A DNA stretch of 5,596 bases from Bryobacteraceae bacterium (GTDB lineage: Bacteria > Acidobacteriota > Terriglobia > Bryobacterales > Bryobacteraceae). Shown here piece after piece: positions 1 to 5,218 of this stretch. The notes beneath the pieces are model-generated. The model was not told the origin of the DNA and did not search any database. It saw only the letters and a program-made list of their open reading frames with translations. Position numbers and translations under genes: made by a program. The DNA lies in contig JANXXV010000712.1 of the NCBI GenBank assembly GCA_025350445.1, positions 1 through 5,596 of the forward strand. The letters are read 5' to 3'. The stretch's first letter is position 1. Every line of letters begins with the position of its first letter.

Positions 1-484
1 CTTCGTTGATGCTGCGGACGTCGTATCCGAATTCGGTCAGAATCTGCCGCAGGCTGGCCTCGTGGTACGTGACGCTGTCCTCGGCGCCGGGCGCGGCGGC
101 AGGCACGCTGAAGTAGAGTTTCTGGGCTTTAGACTGAGCCGGACCGATCAACGACTCGATAATTTTCTGGATTTGGGGGAGGCTTTGTGGTTCCTCCGGA
201 TTCAAGACACCGCGGCTCATCGGGCGGCGGGTTTCCACACGGAGCAGGTCGGCGAAGCGCTCCGATTCGTTTCCATGAACAACGATGCCGGATCCATGGA
301 CCGAGTGCGGGACGTTTTCCTTAGCGAGTACGTGTTCGGTCATCTTCGAGTAGGGAAGATGGACGAAGGCGTTCAGTTGAGTTTGATATTGGAACTGATC
401 GTCGACGCGATGAGCTGTCACGATGCGGGAGGTGCCGACATCGAGTCCAACGGGAGACCCGTTATTGAGTTGTAGTTGAGGCAT
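1..484 (-). CDS. Actin/Hsp70-fold ATPase (MreB/FtsA/DnaK superfamily), N-terminal part; 3' end outside window
   Basis: The reading frame starts at ATG 484-482 on the minus strand and stays open to the left edge, giving 161 codons of a longer protein. Residues 12-24 (VGLDVGTSRIVTA) are a good phosphate-1 loop of the ASKHA ATPases, as in FtsA, MreB and DnaK. Residues 124-129 (YFSVPA) match the second beta-sheet 'VPA' segment. Residues 149-161 (LTEFGYDVRSINE) match the stretch that in DnaK runs into the 'INEPTAAAL' element, just where the window cuts it. The start overlaps the end of the amidase gene by 23 bp in another frame, so translation is probably coupled; the purine-rich GAAGAAAG upstream could serve as ribosome binding site. 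Superfamily membership is seen in the motifs. A cell-shape or division role is inferred, and the exact member (MreB-like, FtsA-like or Hsp70-like) cannot be settled from this part. Confidence 0.8.
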   Translation of the reverse strand, partial: MPQLQLNNGSPVGLDVGTSRIVTAHRVDDQFQYQTQLNAFVHLPYSKMTEHVLAKENVPHSVHGSGIVVHGNESERFADLLRVETRRPMSRGVLNPEEPQSLPQIQKIIESLIGPAQSKAQKLYFSVPAAAPGAEDSVTYHEASLRQILTEFGYDVRSINE

Positions 485-1646
485 CAATGCTTTCTTCAAG
501 CGCCCCGGTGAGTTTGAGCGCTGAATATAACTTGCGGTAGCGATCCTGTAACGCCGCCCGGTATAGCTGACTGGAGCGCCCGATGCCGGAAGCATCCTGA
601 GCCATTTGCGATTCGGCCAGTGCGATGCCCTTCCATAAATTCGGGCCCGCCGCCTGGCGGAAGAGGGTATCGTATTCGAAGCCGAAATCGCTGAGACTCG
701 CCAGCGAGAGGTCGTAATTATTATCGAGACCGAGGGCGGCGAATGGAAATCCGCGCGCCCAATCGGTGTGATAGCCGATTCGCATGTTGTTCGGATTCAC
801 CGACACCTGGGCATGCGTGACGCAGTTTTCGCTGCGGATTTTGTACTTCGCACGAAGCATTTCCGTTAGCACGCGTCCGGCGTGCATCTGCGCTGCGTTC
901 ACAGCGGGTACCGTCTCACCCGTTCCGGTCTGAGCCTCGAACGCAATTCCCAGAAAGCTGCTGTTCAGATTCAAGTATGCCGAATTTTCGTCGGCCCAGA
1001 TGGAATTCCCGGCGTGATTGGCGGCGCTGGTTTCTTCCACGATACGAAGCACACGGCCAAACCGATCGATGAAATAGTTGTACGACTTGCTGTCGCGAAG
1101 ACTGGCCAGCGTCAGATGTGAGATTCGCTTCAGCGCGTCGTTGCGCTCGGCATCGAAGGGAGCGATAGCGCTTTCGGTGGTGTGGTACACAATGCCTACC
1201 GGCTGAGACCGCCAGTCGGTGGACGGTGTCATCCCATGCTTCCTGTCCAGAACTTGATAGAAGCGGGGTTGATTCGGGGTGGAGAAACGGCTGTCGACGC
1301 GAAGGCCGTTGCTAAAGACTTCTTCCTGATCGGTCTCCTCTACCAGCCAGACGTCGGAGTAGCTTTGCGGTGGAATTTTCTTTGCCGTCTCCGGGAACAT
1401 TTGCCGGTGAGAGACCAACGAAACGTCGGAAATTACCGCCGGTGCCGGAATAAGAAGAGAAACCGCTAGTATCACCAAAGCTCCCAGTGACAGGCGCCTC
1501 CAGACTGGCCGCTTGACCGGTGAGATCCGGTCGTCCATGGCACGGTGCAGATACTGGAGCTTTTCGACGGGATCCGAAATCCTCCGGGCGCGCCAATCGA
1601 CGTACCGCTCAGACTGTAGATCACGGAGCTTTCCGCTCAGCGCCAT
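462..1646 (-). CDS. Membrane-anchored N-acetylmuramoyl-L-alanine amidase / PGRP-like protein
   Basis: This 394-residue protein has a cytoplasmic N-terminus of about 50 residues and one membrane segment at about 53-71 (SLGALVILAVSLLIPAPAV), preceded by arginines and lysine, so the rest should lie in the periplasm. Residues about 148-310 look like an Amidase_2/peptidoglycan recognition domain: VYHTTES (H155) gives the first zinc ligand and THAQVS (H278) probably the second. GYHTDW (H293 or D295) would have to supply the third, in place of the usual Asp about ten residues after the second His. FLGIAFEA (231-238) resembles the PGRP core strand. Such enzymes cleave the amide bond between MurNAc and L-Ala. 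The C-terminal about 80 residues are helical and unassigned. AAGGA lies 11 nt before ATG 1646, a slightly long spacing. Activity is inferred; a peptidoglycan-binding, non-catalytic role is the alternative. Confidence 0.8.
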   Translation of the reverse strand: MALSGKLRDLQSERYVDWRARRISDPVEKLQYLHRAMDDRISPVKRPVWRRLSLGALVILAVSLLIPAPAVISDVSLVSHRQMFPETAKKIPPQSYSDVWLVEETDQEEVFSNGLRVDSRFSTPNQPRFYQVLDRKHGMTPSTDWRSQPVGIVYHTTESAIAPFDAERNDALKRISHLTLASLRDSKSYNYFIDRFGRVLRIVEETSAANHAGNSIWADENSAYLNLNSSFLGIAFEAQTGTGETVPAVNAAQMHAGRVLTEMLRAKYKIRSENCVTHAQVSVNPNNMRIGYHTDWARGFPFAALGLDNNYDLSLASLSDFGFEYDTLFRQAAGPNLWKGIALAESQMAQDASGIGRSSQLYRAALQDRYRKLYSALKLTGALEESIDASTTTQ

Positions 1647-1671
1647 CGAAACCTATATCCTTAGAGTGGGG

Positions 1672-1699
1672 AATAAGTGATTTCCTCTCCCAACTTATT
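1672..1699. promoter_or_regulatory. Inverted repeat upstream of the amidase gene, possible operator
   Basis: AATAAGT (1672-1678) is matched by its exact reverse complement ACTTATT (1693-1699), with a 14-nt spacer, so the half-sites are centred 21 bp apart, about two helical turns. It lies about 26 bp before the amidase start codon inside the 98-bp gap that separates it from the LolA-like gene. That suits an operator or a large-loop hairpin in the leader. A seven-base AT-rich match can arise by chance, and no clear -35/-10 pair was found around it. Confidence 0.25.
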
Positions 1700-1744
1700 T
1701 ATCGGATGGTGGGACTGAGAACATTAGAGTACTAGGGTTCCTTG

Positions 1745-2578
1745 CTACTGCTCGGTAATCGAGAGTATCCGCGAATCGGCCTGAAACTTTTTGAAGTTGT
1801 ACATGGTTTCTTCCACCTCTCCGGCCTGATGCTTCAAGAGTGCCAAACGGGCGTCATATCGGATGTTGACCCGTTTCGGCAGCCAGACTTCATCGTTGAG
1901 CCGGGTCTGTTCGACAGTGAGATGCGCGCCCTTAGCGAGGCGGGCGATGAAAAATCCGAAGGAAACAGTGTCAATGGATTCCACTTCCATCTTCACCCAT
2001 TCATAGTCCGCTTTGTCGATCCAGAGCTTGCCGCGAAATTTGGCGAAGACTTTCGCCTCCGTGGTGCGAGCCTTGTAGTCGAGGCGGGGATTGGCGCCAA
2101 TGGCCCACACGGCGCGGCCGTCCACCGTTTCGCCGGGAAGCAACTGAAAGGTAAACGCGTCGGGAATCTCGTTTAGAAATTCGCGCCCCTGCCGCCTTCG
2201 TTTTTCGCGTTCGGCGAGCCGCTTATTCCGTTGGGATTCAGTTTCCCGGTCACGGCCGGCGAGCCGCTTCTCGAATTTTTCCCGTTCCTTCTTTTCTTCC
2301 TCCGTCGATAGCGGTTTGCCGTCGCGTTCAATCAGACGGGAGTAGCGGTCGCCATGAATGAAAAAAATGTCTTTGGCCTTGGAGGAAGTGGATTTTACCC
2401 GGCCATCGGAGTCGAAGACTTTTTCCACGGACTTTTGCGCCATGGTATAGTCCTGAGCTCGCTTATTGTAATCGTTGTCGACACTTACGGACTTGCGAAC
2501 GATTTCGCGGGGGTCTTGAGCCCGGACGATGCTAATGAATACACAGCAAGCCGGAAAGAGATAACGGGTAACACCCAT
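1745..2578 (-). CDS. Secreted LolA-like (outer-membrane lipoprotein-sorting type) protein, tentative
   Basis: This 277-residue protein begins with a short signal peptide (hydrophobic about 6-18) with a likely signal peptidase I site after IVRA (residue 20), so it should act in the periplasm or outside. The body alternates charged strands typical of LolA/LppX/RseB-like folds: a front part with YTMAQKSVEKVFDSDG (44-59), and a back part with LWIDKADYEWVKMEVES (185-201) and WLPKRVNIRYDARL (232-245). 'The protein sets its substrate-derived marks on a sheet of beta strands' is family knowledge, not seen here. Between them, residues about 92-134 form an extremely charged, probably helical stretch rich in Glu, Lys and Arg. 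The start is 27 bp after the stop of the Tudor-like gene upstream, so both are probably one transcript. No catalytic residues are apparent. The family call rests on overall pattern only; 'conserved secreted protein of unknown function' is the safe reading. Confidence 0.6.
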   Translation of the reverse strand: MGVTRYLFPACCVFISIVRAQDPREIVRKSVSVDNDYNKRAQDYTMAQKSVEKVFDSDGRVKSTSSKAKDIFFIHGDRYSRLIERDGKPLSTEEEKKEREKFEKRLAGRDRETESQRNKRLAEREKRRRQGREFLNEIPDAFTFQLLPGETVDGRAVWAIGANPRLDYKARTTEAKVFAKFRGKLWIDKADYEWVKMEVESIDTVSFGFFIARLAKGAHLTVEQTRLNDEVWLPKRVNIRYDARLALLKHQAGEVEETMYNFKKFQADSRILSITEQ

Positions 2579-2605
2579 TACTGGGAAGACGCTGAAAACA
2601 GCGTA

Positions 2606-2848
2606 TTATTTCGCGGCGGCGGCGGCCGGAGCTGCTTTCTTCCTCGCTCTGGTCGCCCGCTTCTCAACGGGAGGTTGGCGATCGCTTTTCTTCAATCCGG
2701 GGAGAACGATCGAGGTGACAAATTTCTTCTCGCCATGATCGTCAAATTTGATTACAATGTAGTCGTCGCCACAGGTTAAAACTGAGCCAAAGCCGAACCT
2801 CGTGTGCTCGACTTGGGCGCCTGTGGCAAATGCCGGTTTGCTGGCCAT
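2606..2848 (-). CDS. Stand-alone Tudor-like protein resembling the PcrA/UvrD C-terminal domain
   Basis: The 80-residue product has a compact domain at about 8-52: FATGAQVEHTRFGFGSVL (7-24), then YIVIKFDDHGEKKF (30-43), then the hydrophobic VTSIVLPGLKK. This is the pattern 'G..V.H..FG.G.V......V.F...G.KK', known from the C-terminal Tudor-like domain of PcrA/UvrD helicases, which in PcrA contacts RNA polymerase. Here no helicase is attached. The tail (54-80) is rich in Lys, Arg and Ala (ATRARKKAAPAAAAAK), like basic nucleic-acid-binding tails. AGAGGG (2864-2859) sits 10 nt before ATG 2848, a credible ribosome binding site. It is the first gene of the minus-strand run. Binding to RNA polymerase or nucleic acid is inferred from fold resemblance and charge. 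Confidence 0.75.
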   Translation of the reverse strand: MASKPAFATGAQVEHTRFGFGSVLTCGDDYIVIKFDDHGEKKFVTSIVLPGLKKSDRQPPVEKRATRARKKAAPAAAAAK

Positions 2849-2954
2849 TTTAAGAAAACCCTCTAATCTAATGTAACAAATCGGGTTAAGAATGTCGAGC
2901 GGCTGCTGTGGGGGTGCCTGACCGATCCGGGTCTGTTTCTGGATCGATGAATAG

Positions 2955-3089
2955 TGCGATCAGGAAATTCACCTCAACCCATTCCGTGGCTCCCGAAAAG
3001 GCACGTGGACCGTGACGGTGAGCGGCAACTGGGGAATTACGTTTACGTGTATCGGAAAGGACCGCGTAGACTACCAGGACGACCATTGA
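2955..3089 (+). pseudogene. higB: Truncated HigB toxin (RelE/HigB family), C-terminal remnant
   Basis: Reading back from TGA 3087-3089, the frame is open only to TAG 2952-2954, giving 44 codons. Residues such as FRGSRKGTWTVTVSGNWGI and the ending VDYQDDH are the C-terminal half of HigB, where family members read 'LKG.R.G.WSV.VSGNWR.TF' and end in 'VDYEDYH'. Full HigB is about 90 residues, so roughly the first 45-55 are missing, and the frame has no usable early start. The Arg usually following 'GNW' is Gly here (WGITF) and the final 'DYH' has become 'DDH', further signs of decay. The remnant stops two bases before the HigA start region, the standard toxin-first higBA order. No clear N-terminal HigB piece was found upstream in other frames. 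The mRNA-cleaving toxin should be dead. Confidence 0.8.
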
Positions 3090-3090
3090 G

Positions 3091-3384
3091 GTGACCATGA
3101 AGATGCATAATCCACCGCACCCCGGTGAGGTGCTCAGGCGACTGTGCCTGGAACCCTTGAACTTGACCGTCACCGACGCAGCGCGGTCCCTTGGCGTGAG
3201 CCGGAAGGCGCTGTCGAGCATTCTTAACGGGCGTGCAGGCATCAGCCCGGAGATGGCGGTCCGTCTCTCGACGGCCTTCAACACCAGCTCTGAAAGCTGG
3301 CTTAACCAACAGGTTCAGGATGACCTCTGGCACGCGGAGAAAAATCGGAAATCGCTCCACGTTCGGAAATTGACTGCTGCATGA
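3091..3384 (+). CDS. higA: HigA-family antitoxin (XRE-type helix-turn-helix)
   Basis: The product is 97 residues if read from GTG 3091, 95 from ATG 3097 or 93 from ATG 3103. The family N-terminus 'PPHPGEVL' (8-15) begins just after these. GAGGTG at 3088-3093 would serve ATG 3103 with a normal spacing, so 3103 or 3097 is the more likely start. Residues 25-48 ([20 protein letters not shown] and onward) form the helix-turn-helix, followed by the family's '[17 protein letters not shown]' and '[12 protein letters not shown]'. HigA binds HigB and represses its own promoter. The gene looks complete, while its toxin upstream is only a fragment, so this is an orphan antitoxin that may still act as a DNA-binding regulator. 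No separate promoter was recognised; the original one would have lain before higB. Confidence 0.92.
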   Translation: MTMKMHNPPHPGEVLRRLCLEPLNLTVTDAARSLGVSRKALSSILNGRAGISPEMAVRLSTAFNTSSESWLNQQVQDDLWHAEKNRKSLHVRKLTAA

Positions 3385-3440
3385 TGTCATTTGCCGGGCC
3401 GCGGGCCATTATGGGTAGAACTCATGCGGTGTCAATCTAG

Positions 3441-3593
3441 GTGCGGACGGCCAACCCGATCAACCCGGAACGGAAAGCCTTTCTCGACGGGCACATCCTT
3501 AAGGGCAAGATCCCGGACCACTTCAGCGGCGTCCCCGTGTTCTGGGATATCGTGGTTGGCGTGATAAAGCTTGCAATTATCCGCAAAGAGTAG
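3441..3593 (+). CDS. Unrecognised 50-codon fragment
   Basis: A frame opens right after TAG 3438-3440 with GTG 3441 and ends at TAG 3591-3593. The first about 45 codons are dominated by C or G in third position, like real coding DNA of this genome, and the peptide (for example ERKAFLDGHILKGKIPDHF) does not look random. There is no ribosome binding site before the GTG, so it is more likely the tail of a larger, lost gene than an independent small gene. I do not recognise the family. It lies between higA and the hsdS remnant. The rest of the gap, 3385-3440 and 3594-3619, holds nothing I can name. Confidence 0.25.
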   Translation: MRTANPINPERKAFLDGHILKGKIPDHFSGVPVFWDIVVGVIKLAIIRKE

Positions 3594-3619
3594 AACTAAA
3601 GTTGCAGCCCTCCAGATAA

Positions 3620-3895
3620 ATGATTCGAGCGAAATTAGCCTCCGTTGGAGCGACCATGGACAATCTGAACTCCCGCAATATCGGCCGTTTATTGATTCCG
3701 GTTCCGCCGGTGGAAAAGCAACGGCCGACCGTGGAAAAATGCGCGGAAACTTATCGTCTAACAATCGGAATCAAGGCAAGCACCGGAGCAGCCATCAATC
3801 GCCTCCGAGAATACCGCTATGCCCTCATCACCGCCGCCGTCACCGGCCAACTCGACATCCGCGACCACGAAAAGAAGATGGAGGCGCTTTCCTAA
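3620..3895 (+). pseudogene. hsdS: Type I restriction-modification specificity subunit, C-terminal remnant
   Basis: The 91-residue product matches only the end of HsdS, normally about 400-450 residues. SVGATMDNLNSRNIGRLLI (8-26) is the end of a target recognition domain. PVPPVEKQ (27-34) corresponds to the conserved 'PPLEEQ'. Residues about 35-70 are the long helix, ending in LREYRYALITAAVTGQLDIR (62-81), the classic terminal repeat. The first recognition domain, the central helix and most of the second domain are absent, and TAA stands directly before the ATG at 3620. HsdS would direct the HsdM/HsdR complex to its DNA target; this piece cannot do so alone. The next gene's ATG follows its stop after one base, which shows the original operon layout. 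A half-size HsdS acting as a dimer is known in principle, but this piece lacks a complete recognition domain. Confidence 0.88.
3880..3884 (+). promoter_or_regulatory. Ribosome binding site that marks the PIN toxin start
   Basis: GGAGG lies near the end of hsdS, 12 nt before ATG 3897. It supports ATG 3897 as the true start of the PIN gene, even though that ATG is out of frame with the body because of the C-run downstream. Confidence 0.45.
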
Positions 3896-3896
3896 A

Positions 3897-4401
3897 ATGT
3901 CCGCTGAGAGCCCCCCCGAAGCCGAAGGTTTATCTCGAAACCACGATCCCGAGTTTTCTGACATCGCGGCCCAGTCGCGATCTGTTGGTTGCCGCGCACC
4001 AGCAATTGACCAGCGACTGGTGGAACGACCATCGTCACAGGTTTAGCCTATTCGTCTCGGCGCGGGTTCTGCGGGAGGCGGGATCAGGCGATGCCATAGC
4101 GGCGGCCCGACGGCTGGCTGAACTGGCAGGGATTCCCCAACTGGAATTCACGCCCGAGGCGCTGGATCTGGCCAGGCGTTTTCTCTCTGAAGGCGCAATA
4201 CCGGCAAAGTCTCTGGAGGATGCCATTCACGTCGCCATCGCGACGGTCAACGGGATGGACTACCTGGCCACCTGGAACTGCCGGCACATTGTCAATGCTG
4301 AAATCATGAAGCGCCTGGTGAAGATAGCCGGGAACGCAGGCTTCTCGCTGCCCATCCTTATGCACGCCCGAACAATTAATGGGACACTAAACTCATGCTG
4401 A
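3897..4401 (+). pseudogene. PIN-domain toxin (VapC-like) with a one-base frameshift in a C7 run
   Basis: From ATG 3897 the frame reads MSAESPP and then meets seven C (3911-3917), after which the toxin continues in the next frame. With six C it would be one 167-residue protein ending at TGA 4399-4401. In that numbering VYLETTIPSFL (11-21) is the first PIN strand, with Glu14 where many PINs have Asp. E60 (VLREA) and D108 (LEDAIHVA) are the further acidic sites, and TWNCRHIVNAEI (125-136) is the typical end motif of this subfamily. PIN proteins are metal-dependent RNases used as toxins. The long frame upstream of the C-run is antisense-free noise, without a proper start. The gene begins one base after hsdS and overlaps its antitoxin by ATGCTGA. 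The shift may be a true mutation, a sequencing error, or slippage-controlled expression. Confidence 0.85.
3911..3917 (+). repeat. Homopolymer run C7 that breaks the PIN reading frame
   Basis: Seven consecutive C occur at codons 5-7 of the PIN gene. One base fewer restores a continuous frame from ATG 3897 to the PIN motifs. Such runs near the 5' end are prone to polymerase slippage and to sequencing errors. Confidence 0.9.
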
Positions 4402-4595
4402 ATGATCCCATAGTCGAAGAAATCCGGAAATTCCGCGATGAGCACGCCGCGCGGTTCAACTACGACCTGGATGCGATCTTCGACGATATCAAGAAGAGCG
4501 AGAAGGAACTCGGCCTGCCGTTGGTTACGCTGCCTCCGAACCGTGTCGCGAAGCCCGCTCCCGCGACGGACAAGCACGGCGACCAGGCCGCGTAA
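4395..4595 (+). CDS. Small antitoxin partner of the PIN toxin
   Basis: The 66-residue product starts at ATG 4395, inside the last codons of the PIN gene (overlap ATGCTGA), so its translation is coupled to the toxin. Residues 4-20 (DPIVEEIRKFRDEHAAR) form an amphipathic helix. FNYDLDAIFDDIKKSEKE (21-38) follows, and the tail is Pro- and Ala-rich (residues 45-66). It resembles the short proteins usually paired with PIN proteins that carry the 'VYLETTIPS' start; this pairing is from memory of such loci, not from a search. No clear DNA-binding fold is visible, so it may neutralise the toxin by direct contact only. It appears intact although its toxin is frameshifted. The toxin-first order is opposite to classical vapBC. 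Confidence 0.75.
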   Translation: MLNDPIVEEIRKFRDEHAARFNYDLDAIFDDIKKSEKELGLPLVTLPPNRVAKPAPATDKHGDQAA

Positions 4596-4604
4596 GCTCT
4601 GATA

Positions 4605-5159
4605 ATGGTCGATCACCGGGAAATCGCTTTCGAATCCGCCGTCGAATATTCTCTCACGGCTTCCGGTGGATACGAGAAAGGCGATCCCGCCCTCTACGAC
4701 CGTACCCGCGCCCTCCATCCGCACCTCGTGCTCGAATTCGTCCAGACCACCCAGCCCAAACCATAGCAGGTCATCGCCGCCTATTACGGTGCCAACGCAG
4801 CCGAAGCCTTCCTCACCGAACTCACCCTCGCGCTCGATTCGCGCTGCACACTCGAAGTGCTCCGCCACGGCGTCGATTTCTTCGGACAGACGTTCCTCCT
4901 CGCCTACTTCGCCCCCGCCAGCGGCCTCAATCCCGAAACGGCGGCACTCTATCAATCCAACCGCCTCACCGTCACCCGCCAAGTCCATTTCAGCCTCCAG
5001 CACGAGCAGTGCATCGACATTCTGCTCAGTCTCAACGGCCTCCCCGTCGCCACCGCCGAACTGAAGAACGCCTTTGCTGGCCAGACCCTTCGCAATGCCG
5101 TTCAGCAGTACCGCGAACGCGATCATCGCGAGCCCCTGTTTGCTTTCAAGAAACGCGCC
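4605..5159 (+). pseudogene. hsdR: Type I restriction enzyme HsdR, N-terminal nuclease remnant with internal TAG
   Basis: The frame starts at ATG 4605, 9 bp after the antitoxin stop. It matches the HsdR N-terminus: GYEKGDPALYDRT, then FVQTTQPKP, then an in-frame TAG (4764-4766, codon 54) where family members usually have Trp, then YYGANAAEAFLTEL, YFAPASGLNPETA and NRLTVTRQVHFSL. The PD-(D/E)xK nuclease residues are present as D138 and E152-L-K154, with the same D-x13-E-x-K spacing as in EcoR124I HsdR, followed by QQYRERD (167-173). Similarity stops after LFAFKKRA at 5159, where homologues continue 'LVHFAVD'. HsdR is normally about 1000 residues with helicase motor domains, so the DNA-translocating engine is gone. 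The frame stays open beyond this point, but only as the antisense shadow of the convergent methyltransferase gene. Confidence 0.88.
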
Positions 5160-5167
5160 GGCAGTAA

Positions 5168-5218
5168 TTCGGCTCGCCGAACGATCCTAAATAGTGTCGG
5201 CGCTAGAGCCCGCGGGCT
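5168..5218. repeat. Two small inverted repeats between convergent genes
   Basis: TTCGG-CTCG-CCGAA (5168-5181) is a perfect 5-bp stem with a 4-nt loop. AGCCCGCGGGCT (5207-5218) is a perfect 12-bp palindrome that overlaps the stop codon of the methyltransferase gene. CTAAAT occurs at 5187 and again at 5217. The spacer 5160-5216 belongs to neither gene. It may be a weak bidirectional terminator or a REP-like element or insertion scar; no T-run supports a standard terminator. Confidence 0.35.

Noticed and set aside
62..475. A 137-codon plus-strand frame at the left edge
   Set aside because: The opposite strand carries the ASKHA ATPase motifs in an uninterrupted frame, so this is a shadow.
1742..2176. 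A 144-codon plus-strand frame
   Set aside because: It is antisense to the LolA-like gene, which has a signal peptide and a consistent operon position.
2859..2900. A promoter for the minus-strand gene run in the AT-rich stretch before 2848
   Set aside because: TAGATT could serve as a -10 box, but no acceptable -35 element lies at the right distance, so the site is not called.
2886..3390. Two minus-strand frames of 132 and 115 codons
   Set aside because: Both lie opposite the higB remnant and higA and show no recognisable motif.
3398..3412. GC-rich hairpin after higA (GGCC-GCG-GGCC) as a terminator
   Set aside because: The stem is only 4 bp and no T-run follows.
3571..4401. A single 276-codon plus-strand frame covering the PIN protein
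   Set aside because: Its first about 110 codons are an out-of-frame shadow of hsdS with an arginine/proline/serine-rich peptide and a TTG start without ribosome binding site. Only the part after the C-run is real PIN sequence.
4666..5064. A 132-codon plus-strand frame inside hsdR
   Set aside because: The Ser/Pro-rich low-complexity peptide is a +1 shadow of the HsdR frame, which carries the nuclease motifs.
4260..5126. A 288-codon minus-strand frame
   Set aside because: It lies antisense to the end of the PIN gene, the antitoxin and hsdR, which have clear family motifs. Its Gly/Glu/Val-rich peptide is the usual complement of biased GC-rich coding DNA.
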